This document shows, in pieces, positions 11,800 through 23,169 of a stretch of DNA of 64,000 bases. Each line of letters starts with the position of its first letter. The stretch's first letter is position 1. The DNA lies in contig MEHQ01003425.1 of the NCBI GenBank assembly GCA_008828725.1, positions 137,786 through 201,785 of the forward strand. The letters run 5' to 3'. The notes below the pieces were generated by a model. The model saw only the letters and a list, made by a program, of their open reading frames with translations, had not been told where the DNA came from and did not search any database. This stretch comes from Saccharina japonica. Lineage: Eukaryota > Sar > Phaeophyceae > Laminariales > Laminariaceae. The position numbers and the translations under genes were made by a program.

Positions 11800-13020
11800 A
11801 TATGTATGGTCTGGCAGAAAGAAGGCTGCATGGGTCGAAAAACGAGTGAGCGCTCTGTAGACCATGACCGAGCAGGATATAGGACACGGGTATGAGGTAA
11901 CATCCAATCGAATTTAATATTATGTTCGTACCTTCACAGGCAGTCACATGCCAACCAAACACCTTAGCCTGGCTCCCCTCCCTCTAACTATTATACGGGG
12001 ATACGAGTATTATACCACGAGTACTGCTGTTGTGCTGTACTAAAAAGGCGCTAGTATATATTATACGGGTGAAACAAAAAGGGCAGAGCGCGGAGTGGTG
12101 ATTCGCTTCCGTAGTGATACAGCAGTACTATGCTCGTCGATTCACAGTCACATGCCTAGCCAAACACCAGGGCGGCGCGTAAACGTAACACGGGAGCCCT
12201 ATTGATATGTATTCGTACGAGCGTAGTGTGTTTCTGGTGTCTGGCGCCAATTTCCCAGCAATACACGTACGTACGAGTCGGTCGTGTACATCCTGCATGA
12301 TGACATATAAAACCCGTAAGTACGGGCCCCCGAAGTATCCCACTCAGCCTGCAAAGATGCAGAGCAAAAGTATACTCACTTGCCCAACCCTAAGGTGGCA
12401 CCTGTTACTTGGTACAGTTTGGATGGATGCACACTGTCGTTAGGAGGTCGCACCGTGAGTTAGAGTTCAGGTAACCTCATTTTACGTTGCTCGCAGGTAT
12501 TTGGTGCGTAGACCCCACGAGGAACAGAGAAGTACATACACACACCAGAGCACGGGGTGATAGGTTAATGCCAGGCATAATGCGATACGTAGAGTATATC
12601 GGTAGTATTAACTATTTTAGTACTCCAGTGCTAATAACCATATATTTGGCGATAATTCCAACTAATTTGTCCCCATAACAGGACTGCAGTTCTAAAAGGG
12701 TTAATAGTACGTACCAGGTACTTGTTTTCGGATATATCTGGATATATTGAGAGGAGCAAAGCACCTCCTTGTGCCAGAAAAGCACGACCCTATACGTATA
12801 CGTACAGCATACAAGGTTCTCCTTCGGGATGTTGGTCACTTGAAATCCCGGGGGTGTCGCAAGTTGAAAATAGATCACACGTGCTTCGTATTTCCCTTTT
12901 GGGACCCTTTTAGGAGAAAACTTGTGTTGCATATAGACTGCTGTATAGTGTAAAGGGAAAAGTAGTAGCGAGGAACATTCCTTATATAAAACAAATGTCA
13001 CTAGATGATATCATAACTGA
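11800..13020. other. No supported gene; one short dispersed repeat
   Basis: Only scattered short frames are present. Bases 12795-12875 (CCTTCGGGATGTTGG then CTTGAAATCCCGGGG) match the reverse complement of 45385-45455, a dispersed repeat of ~80 bp. Confidence 0.5.
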
Positions 13021-13027
13021 GGTACAG

Positions 13028-13100
13028 TAGTGGGCTCCCGGTGTTAAGAAGCTTCAGTTTGATGTCCAGGCTCAACGACTTATTTAGTTTCCGACGTCGA
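13028..13100 (+). mobile_element. Left end of a second TA-flanked element (truncated)
   Basis: It begins TA-CAGTAGTGGGCTCCCGG and continues GTTAAGAAGCTTCAG and CCAGGCTCAACGACTTATTT. This parallels the first ~70 bases of the element at 7093. No matching right end is found downstream before the CTA microsatellite. Confidence 0.6.
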
Positions 13101-13230
13101 TTTAACTATTATGTGTAGGATTTACAGTCGATCCCACACTGGTGAGCTGTGTTTTTGAATCGATTTTTTCTATTGTTCGTGCCAATCTGAGCTCAATTTT
13201 CTCGACACTTTATTTCTTAACTGCAGGCAC

Positions 13231-13333
<103 letters not shown>

Positions 13334-13959
13334 TAAGACTGTATTTGTGTTGAATGGTGATTTGTTATATCGAGTAGATTCACGAAGAACAACTCGTGAA
13401 TCTTGACGCCATTCAGTGTTTTAACCTTAAAAAATCAAAATAAGTCACGATCTGCGTCATTCTGTTTGTCGTGGCTTTACTCGTACTGTATTATAATACA
13501 TTGTTTCAGTAAATGCGCCTGATAAGTGTACTTCGTGTATAATCCACGCAACCCAACGGTATACCCAAATACCAGATATGAGGACATACAGCTGACTCTG
13601 TCGCCCACACCGATTGCGGACAGCAAGCGGCTCCCCAAAGCAACCGCTGGGCGCTGGCGAACGAGAACATTGCGGCCTCGAAACCTCGAAGAGGAGGCGG
13701 CACGTCTCGAACAAAAACGAAGCAAAATAGCCTGAGAATCCGGGCGAGGCCGGGCATACGACCTGTGAGATTGGCATCTTGCCAGCAGGGCCACCCCGGC
13801 GGCGCGGGAGATTGAAATATCACAGCCTATGTCGTCATTCGGTCGGTGAAATCAAAATTTATCACGTGCCCGGCCCGGCCCGGCCCCACTCGAGCACCAC
13901 TCACAAAGATTCTTGGATTAAATGTCACAACTCGTGAGTTTCGTTTTCTGTTCGTTATG

Positions 13960-14230
13960 GATGACCCTGACTGAGCAGGCCCTCGTAGGACACTGCTACA
14001 ACAGCACATACCACACAGAGTACATAGAGTGCAACATAGTCCAGTACGAAGACTATACACACAGAGTACACCCAGAGTACGCACATACAACAGAAGGAGT
14101 GCCTGCACACAGAACAGTACCGACAGCATAGCACAGAGCACATACAATACACAATACACAACGAGTGAGTACACAGAGCACACACAGTAGTTACATCTAG
14201 CTGTTGTGCTGGAGAGTAGAGTGCACACAA
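13960..14230 (+). repeat. Irregular ACACAGAGTAC-type repeat tract
   Basis: Degenerate repeats of CACAGAGTACA/CACATACAACA fill this stretch. Long Cys/Val/Leu-rich frames on the minus strand follow from this composition and run into the adjacent LTR, so I do not call them genes. Confidence 0.5.
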
Positions 14231-14437
14231 TAGTACGCAAGGGGTTATCACGGCCGTACTGCGCTGTACAGCTGAGTATACACAAGATATCATACAATAG
14301 AGCTGTTGCCCAACGAGACTCGCCCCTGTCCTCCTATAGATGAAGTATTTACTACCTTTAGGGCGGGTACCCTGGTGCGCGTTTAGCAGCCGAGTACTCT
14401 CGTCTAAGGGTACACGTCGAACAGCTGGGTACCCGGG

Positions 14438-14657
14438 TGTTCGTAGATTGCAAATCTGGATGCCCTGACTGCCCCGCAGTCTGATGAGATGTTTCAAGGT
14501 CGTTGCATTAGAGGACAGAACGAGAGAGAGAGAGAGAGAGTGGAGTGCTCGAACTCTCTTCCCGCACGAGGCAGAATTCCATAATAACGCCTGCGAATAT
14601 ATACGCAATCCTGTACAACTTTTGTAACCGTCATTGCTGACACGATCCAGACGAACA
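14438..14657 (-). repeat. 3' LTR of the copia element
   Basis: 220 bp, TGTTCG...CGAACA, sharing long blocks with 19229-19460. It includes a GA-repeat run at ~14520-14540 that differs in length between the LTRs. The two LTRs differ at many positions plus indels, so the insertion is not recent. Confidence 0.9.
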
Positions 14658-14966
14658 CCCTCCCTGGCTCTTGACAGCAATGACAAGACCGAAAGGACAT
14701 TCAAGACAAGCTAGGACCTAACAGCCAACAACAAGTCCCGCAGGAGGAAACCCGGCCACCGGGTCAAAACCCCCTGTATAACTCATATACTCCAAACCAT
14801 TGCAGTTGAAACAACGGCCGCATTCCAAACGACGACCATGGCCAGAAAATAAGATGCCAAGTGGTGCCCTACTCACCCATGCCCCTCAAAGTAGCGCGGG
14901 GTGGCGACCTGACAAATTATTCCTCGCATAACTCAAACATGGTACATCGGATAATGCTCATACCCC

Positions 14967-15482
14967 TTACTCACCCTCCAACGGCAGATTCAACAAGAAC
15001 CTACGGTGAGACTTGAAAGGCGTCACAGCGAGGGATTCCGTCAAAATATCTGCATGCTGGTCTTTCGAAGCTACGAACTGAATGTCGATCTTCTTCGCAC
15101 GAAGAAGCCCCCTAACAAAATGAAAACGTACGTCGATATGTTTGCTCCGAGCAAAACTAGGAGGGGTTTGAGCCAATGCTATGCCCCCCTGGTTATCTTC
15201 GAAAACCCGGACATATGATCCGCTTAGCTCTGGACAAATAAACGATAAGACCGCGCCCGTGAACAAAGCCTCCTTCACCCCTTCACCTAGGGCAACGTAC
15301 TCTGCTTCTGCTGTGGACAACGTGACACACCTCTGCGTGCTACTTGCCCAACTGACGGCCGCACTCCCCAGGGTAATTACCGTCCCCGATACCGAGCGCC
15401 TATCGTTCGCCTTATCAGCATAGTCGGCATCACTATACGCATCCAAGCCCAGTCCCGAACCCCGCACAAAAGCTAATCCCAA
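14967..15482 (-). pseudogene. copia RNase H domain
   Basis: This frame carries the copia RNase H signature. The acidic residues lie in AYSDADYAD, then STAEAEYVAL, then VFEDNQGG, followed by the usual ARSKHIDVRFHFVR block near the end. It ends at LLNLPLEGE. The preceding RT-connection frame (15473-15742) runs into a stop at HGTRVWD where this frame would continue LGLAFVRG, so one base has been lost or gained near 15485. RNase H would degrade the RNA strand during reverse transcription in the virus-like particle. Confidence 0.85.
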
Positions 15483-15765
15483 ACCCTGGTCCCGTGAAGG
15501 TACTCCGTAATCTTCAAAAATGCTCTCCAGTGCCTCTCCCTAGGGTTGTGAGAGTGACGCGCCACAGCACGCACAGCGTTGGAGATGCCCGGCCTCGTCA
15601 TGGTCGACAGCCACATCAAACTGCACACAGCCTCCCTGTAAGGCCAGTCTCCACTAAGTTCGCCTTCCTCTCTTGGACCTAGTTCCACACCAGGGGTAGC
15701 GGGGATGTCAGAGGATGAGTTAACGCCAAAACGATTCAACATGCTCTCAATAAATGCCTTCTTCT
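15473..15765 (-). pseudogene. copia RT connection region joined to the RT deletion
   Basis: Read in frame from about 15762, the sequence gives KAFIESMLNRFGV. It then continues through CSLMWLSTMTRPGISNAVRAV and LKITEYLHGTR, the stretch that normally follows the polymerase core in copia elements. The upstream pol frame ends at VEEGIY just across the junction. About 250 residues of RT, including the YVDD catalytic box, are absent between them. Confidence 0.8.
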
Positions 15766-16748
15766 ACGGACTGCGGGGGCGGTTCGACGTGTTCCGGGAA
15801 TCCACTCGGTATGCGCACGCTTAACTCCCCTTTGTTATCTGCTGCAGATCCTCCAGCCATCAGAGCCAGTGCGTCCCCCGTCGTCCAGGATGTACTCTTC
15901 AGCGTTCTCCTAGATATCATCCACTCGTACGCTGCCGCAAGCAGCGCGTCCGCGACCTCAGGCCTAATCCTTGGCCGGCATCCAGCAGGCTCGCCCTCCA
16001 AGCGTTGGCTCTGACCCCAGGTCCGGCCCCTCACTGTCGCGGGGAGCCGTCCCCAGCTGCTGAGCTCGTGAGCTGGTCTCCCCGACAGGACCGCGGGTGG
16101 ATCCTCATCGTTCCCTTGGTCGGAGTCGGAGGCTGATGCCTCGGCCGGGTCGCTTTCGGCCCTCCCTGCCGGGACCGAGGAGGCGTCTACCGCGCCCCCT
16201 TGAAACGAATCCATCGTCTCGGCTGTTTCGACCCTCCCTACAGGGGCCGAGGAGGCATCAATCGCACCCCCTTGAGACGAACCCATCGTCTCGGCTGTTT
16301 CGACCCTCCCTACCGGGGCCGAGGAGGCGTCCACCGCGCCCCCTTGAGACAAATCCATCGCCTCTGAATTCCCGTCGCCGGCATCGCCGGCGGCAGGTGC
16401 CTGCTGAGCGCGCTCATCCAAAAACGCATCCAGATCGAACCCCCACGTCAAATCGAGGCCGTTCAGGCGAGCCAGACCTTCGTTCAGTCCATGCACCACC
16501 TCCCCACCACCTCGATCCGACGTGCTTCCGTCGTCTGCCTCGGACCCCCCCTCTTCCATAGACAGGGAGTCATCCATCTGGGCAGGTACAGGTGGTGCTG
16601 GCGACACGCGCTGCCAGGTTATGTTGCGCGTGACCAGTACTGTACGGTTTCTAGTCAGTACTCGTACAGAGTCTCGGGGGTAGTTGGGTGCAGGGCCAAG
16701 GTAAAAAAACTCCTGTGCTTTCGCCTGGGACTTGTTCTCCCTCTTCAC
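15747..16748 (-). pseudogene. copia pol linker between integrase and RT
   Basis: The frame opens with KRENKSQAKAQEFFYLGPAPNY and TRNITWQRVSP, the post-integrase block of copia pol. A Gly/Ser/Asp-rich linker follows with three near-identical ~22-residue repeats (GRVETAETM, then QGGAVDASS) at about 16150-16370. It ends ...HVEPPPQSVEEGIY, the usual lead-in to RT, where the deletion begins. It is one frame off from the integrase frame; the shift lies near 16755-16765. Confidence 0.8.
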
Positions 16749-19167
16749 CTTGCAGTAGCCAGGCTTGATTGAGGAAAGGTAGAAGTACTACCAGGGGGGG
16801 TCTACCATACAACATCTCGTATGGCGACTTGCTCTCGGGGTTCGCGGTGGTTGCTGTACGGTTCAAAGCATCGCACGCCCAGTGCAACGCTTCAGCCCAC
16901 AACGACTCAGTTGCGGGTAGTTGCGCGCTAGGGTATAGCTCGCGAGCCTGGATTCGGCCCGCCATTGCGGCCGTCTCAATCAATCCTAGCGCGCGCTCTG
17001 CTACCCCATTGAACTGGGGACTGTCTGCCGTCGTAAATTCCTGCTTGATCGCTCGTGTTCTACACAGGTCTCCCGACTTCCTCCCACGGAGTTCACCACC
17101 CCCGTCCGATCGGATGATGACCACTTTCGAAGGGACATCGTCTGCGCGAGAATCCGCGAGGAACTGCTCGAACAATTCCGCGGCGTCCGACTTGTGGCGT
17201 ATAAAATACACCAACGTATACCGTGAAAACTCGTCGCGCACAATGAGAGTGTATCGCTTCCTGCCAAGAGACTCTACCACCTTGGGGGCACTCAAATCCA
17301 CAAACATCCTCCCGAGCTTCTTACCTGCTCGTGTGTGCGTGGATTGCTTGATGCTCTTGTGAAGCCCCTTCGCCATGGAGCACCCCCTGCATTCCAGCAG
17401 GTTTCCCTCGAGGACGATTCCTTGCTGCTCCGCGGTCTTGCGGAGTAGAACCTCGTGGGAGTGTCCAGCCACGCAGTGGTAGTCGTTGATGTCGATCACG
17501 GGCTTATTGGGCTGTTGCCCTGGGGCGAGTACAGCACAGGCCTTTTCCCCACTACTGCTGTCGACCTGGTAGCCGTAAAGGCTGTACAGGTTCCCACTCA
17601 ACGGAAACACGATCGAACGCTCTGACCTGAGCCGGACTACAATCCCTGGGGGGCGCCCTTCGAAAGTGTGGCCGTTTTTGACGAGAGTGGGCGGGGAAAA
17701 TAAGTGATAGCGGAGGTCTGGCACGTGCGCAACGCTAGTCAGCAACACTTGCACGAGACCATTTCCGGACCGAAAGACAAAGCGAACATCACCGTATCCT
17801 TCGATGGAGCAAGTCGAACCATCGGCGATGCGCAGTTTTAGGTTGTATTCTCTGTAGTTGGGCATGCAATCTGCTGAGGGCGTCATGCGAGTAGACGCTC
17901 CACTATTGCATATCCAGGCCTCGTTTCCTACCTGCCAAGCCGACTCTCCTTCCCCCATTCTGCCCGAACCATCACTGAACTCGCCTGTCTCTTCGACGTT
18001 GAAAGCCGAGGCCTGAGCCGAACCTTCACCGTCGTCGTCCGCCGCCCCAACCTCGGGCGACACCGCCAGCACAGCGTCTTCCTTCGACGAGGGGCAGACA
18101 TCTGCAGTGTGCCCCAATCCGTTGCATCGGCTGCACCTCTTCTCTCTACAGGTTGCGATCATATGGCCCTTCTTGCCACACTTGAAACACTTCCCTTTGA
18201 AAGTACTACCTTCGGTGGCCTTGCCACCGGCAGTCGCGGCTGAGTCTCCACGGGACTCACCGCTGGGGTTTGCACCCCTCTTTGCAGACCTCCTTGGCCG
18301 GTATGGCTGACCCCTGGCTGGGCAACTTCGACAGGAAGCAGTTTCCCCGCATCCCGTCGATCCGAAATCCCGCGAATCGTCATCACGAAAAATCGTCTCT
18401 CCTTCTGCCGTAGTACCTCGTACAGCAGTGATGGGTCCTGCCCCTCGTGGGGTTTTCCCTACAGCAGCGCTTTTCTCGGCGCTGCCGGACTCCGATTGGC
18501 CAATGGCTGCTCCAACAGCAGCAAGAGTCTCTCGTACAGGAGTGGGTTCTGCCCTTCTTGGGCTATTCCCTACAGCAGCGCTACTCTCGGCGCTGCCGGA
18601 CTCCGATTGGCCAATGCATGCTCCAACAGCAGCAGCAGTCTCTCTTGCAGGAGTGGGTTTTGCCCTTCTTGGGCCATTCCCTACAGCAGCGCTGTACTTG
18701 TAGGGAAAATGGCGCGGGATGGGCAGATCAAAACCACCACCCAACTCACCGCCTGGGAATTGGTCCCATTCGCCAGCCCTCCATGGCTGGTCAGGCTGGC
18801 CCCTGGCTGGGCCCACCTCGACAGGAACAGCAGCCTCTCCGCGTCCCGTCGCTCCGAGATTGCGTGAGGCATCCCCACGCAAAGTCGTCTCTCTTCCAGC
18901 TGCTATATCGTCTGCCACGCCTCCAGCAGCAGCAGAAGTTTCTCGTACAGCAGAGAGTTCAGCCCCTCGTGGGCCTTCCCTTCCAGCAGCACTGCTCCCA
19001 GCACTGCTGGACTCAGATCGGTCTTTGTTCCTCATGAACTCGGCCATCATGCCCCTCATGGCATGCATCGTTGACACTTGCCAATGCTCGACCACCAGCT
19101 GAAACTCATTCCTTAGCTGTCGAACCTCGTCTTTGCCTTGCCCCTCTTGGGCTGGCCCGGAAGACAT
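16651..19167 (-). pseudogene. copia gag-protease-integrase
   Basis: An 838-codon frame from ATG at 19167. The gag part has three ~39-residue repeats (SAAVGNGPRRA, then ETAAAVGACIG). Two CX2CX4HX4C zinc knuckles follow at about residues 326-360 (CFKCGKKGHMIATC and CSRCNGLGHTADVC). The protease motif near residue 417 reads ICNSGAST; the catalytic Asp of the usual DSGA is Asn. The integrase zinc site is HCVAGHSH then CRGC, and the catalytic triad is D in MFVDLSAP, D in IIRSDGGG and E in NGVAERAL. The last ~35 residues are off-frame because of the shift near 16760. The ATG follows the 5' LTR by ~60 bp. One long gag-pol frame is normal for copia elements. Confidence 0.9.
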
Positions 19168-19228
19168 TCTTGAGTTCCTATTCCAGACCTAAAAACGTTA
19201 AGCTTTTGACAACCATCACTATTTAGTG

Positions 19229-19460
19229 TGTTCGTAGATTGCAAATAAATCTGGATGCCCTGACTGCCCCGCAGTCTGATGAGACGTAAAAAAGGTCGTT
19301 GTATCAGAGGACAGAGCGAGCGAGAGAGAGAGCGGAGAGAGAGCGGAGTGCTCGAACTCTCTTCCTGCACGAGGCAAAATTTCATAATAACGCCTGCGAA
19401 TATATACGCAACCCTCGACAACTTTCGTAACCGTCATTGCTGACACGATCCAAACGAACA
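19229..19460 (-). repeat. 5' LTR of the copia element
   Basis: 232 bp with TGTTCG/CGAACA ends, the partner of 14438-14657. It has an extra AATAA near its start and a longer GAGA run. I do not see a standard initiator-tRNA primer site next to it. Confidence 0.9.
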
Positions 19461-19860
19461 CCGGATGCCCGGAGCCCAAAATCTCGCGAGCATGACGTGT
19501 TATCCATACTCGTGACGGGTATTAGCTGTTTTGCCGTTTTCAACCGCTGCTGTACTGCGCGATCAGAGGGGGAGTTTTTGCTGGAATCGGATACACCAAA
19601 CATACGCACACCGACACGCCCATACAAAGAACGACAGAACACAGCGGTATACTATAGTTCGTAGTTCGTACCTGTCACAACTACACCTGCTGAACCCCCC
19701 CTGCTAGCTGTGTGGTACAAGTCCTGCGCACGGATACTGGACACCACAGCCGCCACAAAGGCAACAATCTGAACAGCGGCTAGTGCGTGTTGTACAGCTT
19801 CTTCTGCTGTACTGCTGTGCTGTTCAATAAGTGGCGCCTTGGCTGCTTTGTAGTTTGAAG

Positions 19861-22340
19861 TCATGAAGGGATGGTACAGAAAAGCAAAAACAAAAACTGC
19901 GTTTATGTTTTTATCGGGGGGGGGGGCATTCCATGAGGTGGATTTACGTTCTACTGAATGTTTTGAAGAAACGACAAAGGATGAACCATGATGTATCGGC
20001 TGAGGTGACGGTCACGGTAAGGAAATTTATCGGACGGATTCCGAGTATAATATTCCGGCACAAATGATGGGTTTGCGGAAGGATTATCACCGGACAGATA
20101 TGAGCTTGGCATAATACAAGGCACGTTTGGTGGAAGCTACAACAGACAGATCTGATGCCTCAAATGTCTGTTAAAACCCATCGAATAATGCAACAAAAGA
20201 GGATCTTCCATTTGATCGAATGACGGGAAAGGCGGCCGTTCTATTCGGCGGAGAATTGATGGCGTTTCATCGTGGTGCAAAATTGATAGAGAACCATTGT
20301 ATTTCAAGAGCTTTCCAAGACATGGAGCCTTTGGTGCAAGCTGTTAGGTACGGTGGGTGCCTGTTGGTTTTATGGAGGGAGGTTATTTGGAGGCAACCTT
20401 GAAAAATGAGAACGATTCGAACACTTGACAGCACAGCGATTTGCTGCTTGACATACTCATGGAGGAAAAGGCGAGTGGTCGGGCATTGCCGTTACATAGG
20501 TTAATAGCTCATACAGTTCGTGGGCTGAAAAGGTCACTTTTGGCTGTGGTAGAACTACAAAAACTGAGAGTGTTTTCGGATGTGACGGTAGGACAAGAAG
20601 GGAACACAGACACAGAATTCGGTGAAGCGCCCGGGTGTGATTTCGGGGACGTTTGATTCCTTTATTTTGCCCAAACGTGCGTTCGCAGAGAGCGATCTGG
20701 CGCGGTACTACCCATTTACCTTTTTAAAATAGTTGCGGAGGACGCATTTACGCATCGAGCCGGGTAAGGCACATCCTTTTCGTACCAGTACGTGGTAGGA
20801 GAGTACATTGTCATGGACTTCAGAATGGCGTTTGGATGGCATTAGTAATATGGATGGTGGATTTGGATGGCTGCGGCAACTCCTCACTCACATCGAAATG
20901 ATGGCGTTACCTCAGTAGTGGTGTTGCTAGACAAGCGAGTAACTGCAAATGATGCTAAGGTTTTGTTGCATGAAGAAGGGATGAGTGCGCCGTGTACTTT
21001 TCTTGGCGGTGGTGTCGTGCATGGATTACAGGGAAACCCAGAGGCGGAGTTTTACGCTTAGACGTACGTTGACGACATGCTGAAATTGGAAGCACGTGGT
21101 ATGTATGAGGAAGAGTGGTGGGACGATTGGTGTCAACGGTGGGAGTGGCTCCTTCGACAAGCGTCACTTCTGAAGCTGTTTGGCGTATATATGTATGTGG
21201 ACGCAGTGGCATTTTTTTTGCTGCACATGGAAACGTATATTTGGACATGAATTCGGGAGAGGGGGCGGTAGCGAGGGAGATCGCCAAGCATACGACGCAT
21301 CTGTATTAGCTTGAGTGAAGTGATTCATTGACGGCTGAAGGGAAATTGGTAGCAGTACATAATTTTCATTGCCGAGTGGGGATATAAATGCCGATTAGGG
21401 AATGTGTCGTTAGATCTGTGAAGGCAAACATTGAGAGGGAGAGAAACATCTGCAATTTCGACGTCCAATATACTCAGTTATGCAGAAACAGGAATCGTCT
21501 GGTGTTCCAGAGTGGGGGGAAGTGTGCAAAGTGATGTGGATGATGCTAGCTAACCGTTTCGGAGTTTGTTGGGCCGTGCGTCTGGATGTTTGCATACAAC
21601 GACGGAACAAAACACGACGATCGTGGGCAGACGAGGGGGGACGTTTTCGGGTTGTCGGTGGCATGGTACAGTTGACAGCGCCTGCTTAGTCGCGGTGCGC
21701 TGATTGGGCGGAACTTTTGATCAAGGGGTATACATGAGATAAAAGAGGTACGGATACTTGGTTTCACGAAAAATAACAGTGGTTGGTGCGAGTTATTTCC
21801 ATTGGGATGGCATGACGCCGTCTGGTTTACAATTGAAGGGTGAAGCTGTCTTTTTTACTGCACTACCGGTATATATTTCGAGGACGGAGATACCTGTTGA
21901 GTGTCGATTATAATTAGACCACAATTCTACTGCGGGATTTATTGGAAAGACAAGGGTTAGTACCGGGAGAGTAGTCCTTACACTCGGGCAGGATTGGGGA
22001 GCGAACAGGCTTGTAGTAGGAGGCGTGTCAAAGATGGAAATCGTATTGTCAGGGGAGGTGGCAGATATATGTTTTTTTATTTGTTATGTTTATTATTGAC
22101 ATGCAATGTAAAGACGACAAGACGAGAGCAGAAGGGGAAGGTTCCAAGGGTTTTAGCATACAAATGCAGCGGCCAGAAGAATTTAGCCAGGACAGGAGAC
22201 TGAGTGGGGAGGGTGTAGAGTAATACGAAAGTATTAATGTGGGGGTTTGGTGGTGGTACTGGGTGGTAGAGCATGTATAACGGTTTGGGGAGTTCACAGA
22301 TATGAAGATACTGTTTTAAGGTGGGGTTAAAGTACGGTAG
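19861..22340 (+). pseudogene. Degraded coding-like sequence, unassigned
   Basis: The plus strand is purine-rich and holds short frames broken every 60-75 codons: 20220-20402, 20441-20656, 20867-21061 and then a continuation. The third is followed in frame, after one stop, by TYVDDMLKLEARG, which resembles the YVDD box of a reverse transcriptase. The surrounding residues do not let me confirm that. It may be a decayed retroelement or a pseudogene. G10 lies at 19918-19927. Confidence 0.25.
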
Positions 22341-22460
22341 GGTTTACAGGAGAAAGTGGCAGTCTATAATGGGTGTATTTTATACGTGCTATATGTTAAG
22401 TGTGGACATGATCCAGCACTTGTTAATACTAATTCCAGATTCATGAACAAAACAAAGTGG
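22340..22460 (+). repeat. Direct repeat, copy 1 (~120 bp)
   Basis: TTTACAGGAGAAAGTGGCAG starts a block ending near TTCCAGATTCATGAACAAAA. The block recurs at 23050-23166 in the same orientation with about 10% change. Confidence 0.8.
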
Positions 22461-23049
22461 AAGATTGAACGAAGGAAATCTGGAGTTTGTGGAGAGGTAC
22501 TGAATCGTTGGCGTGATTGATAGGGGATGGGGAATAGGGTCATCATGTTGGGAGGTTGCAGTGAGTGGTTGCACTGGAAGTGCAAAGGAGGCTGGGAAGG
22601 GTTGGGATAGAAAGGAAGAGTAGTATATACCAACTAGTACGGGGCTCTACTCGTGGGTGTGGGCGAGCAGGGGTCTGGCACTGGGTGGGAGTTCGGCGAG
22701 TTGAAAGAAGAACCCGCCCGCCCTCCATGGCGGGTTAAAGTACTGTACGGTTTATTGGAAAAAGGGGGCACAAATTCCTGGCTTGGCTGCCCAAACCAGC
22801 GTCTACCCCACGTGTGCTCACACTTGCAGCAGGAACCTCGTGCTAGCTTGCGCTCGACGTGGGGATGCTGACCTGCACTTGATGCCTTTCTCGAAAGGAG
22901 TGGCTATCTGCGGGTCCATACCAAACACCAAAACCAACCATTCTCTATCCCAGTCCCCGGTACGGACAGGCCTCATTCTCTCTACCAATAAACCCTGTTT
23001 TGTTCGTTATTCCGTTGCGGAGGCCGTTACGTCTTCTACGTATAAAACT

Positions 23050-23166
23050 ACCCTTTACAGGAGAAAGTGGCAGTCTATATCAGGTGTGTTTTATATATGC
23101 TATAGAACAAGTGTGGATATTATCCGGCATTTGTTAATAATAATTCCAGATTCACGAACAAAACAA
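23050..23166 (+). repeat. Direct repeat, copy 2 (~120 bp)
   Basis: Second copy, 705 bp downstream of the first. The spacing and orientation would fit two LTRs of a very small element, but the ends do not show clear TG...CA structure. Confidence 0.75.
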
Positions 23167-23169
23167 AAT

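Larger units (their letters stand above)
14438..19460 (-). mobile_element. Ty1/copia LTR retrotransposon, defective
   Basis: A 5,023 bp element read on the minus strand. Its LTRs are 19229-19460 (5') and 14438-14657 (3'). Each starts TGTTCG and ends CGAACA on the plus strand. The purine tract expected next to the 3' LTR is seen as CCCTCCCT at 14659-14666. Flanking bases CCGGG (left) and CCGGA (right) may be a 5 bp target duplication with one change. Domains in order are gag with two zinc knuckles, protease, integrase, a linker and RNase H. Integrase before RNase H is the copia order. Reverse transcriptase is missing and there are at least two frameshifts, so the element cannot transpose by itself. 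Confidence 0.93.

Noticed and set aside
13955..14704. 249-residue Cys-rich minus-strand frame
   Set aside because: It starts outside the LTR, runs through it and ends in an ACACAGAGTAC repeat tract; its cysteines come from that repeat.
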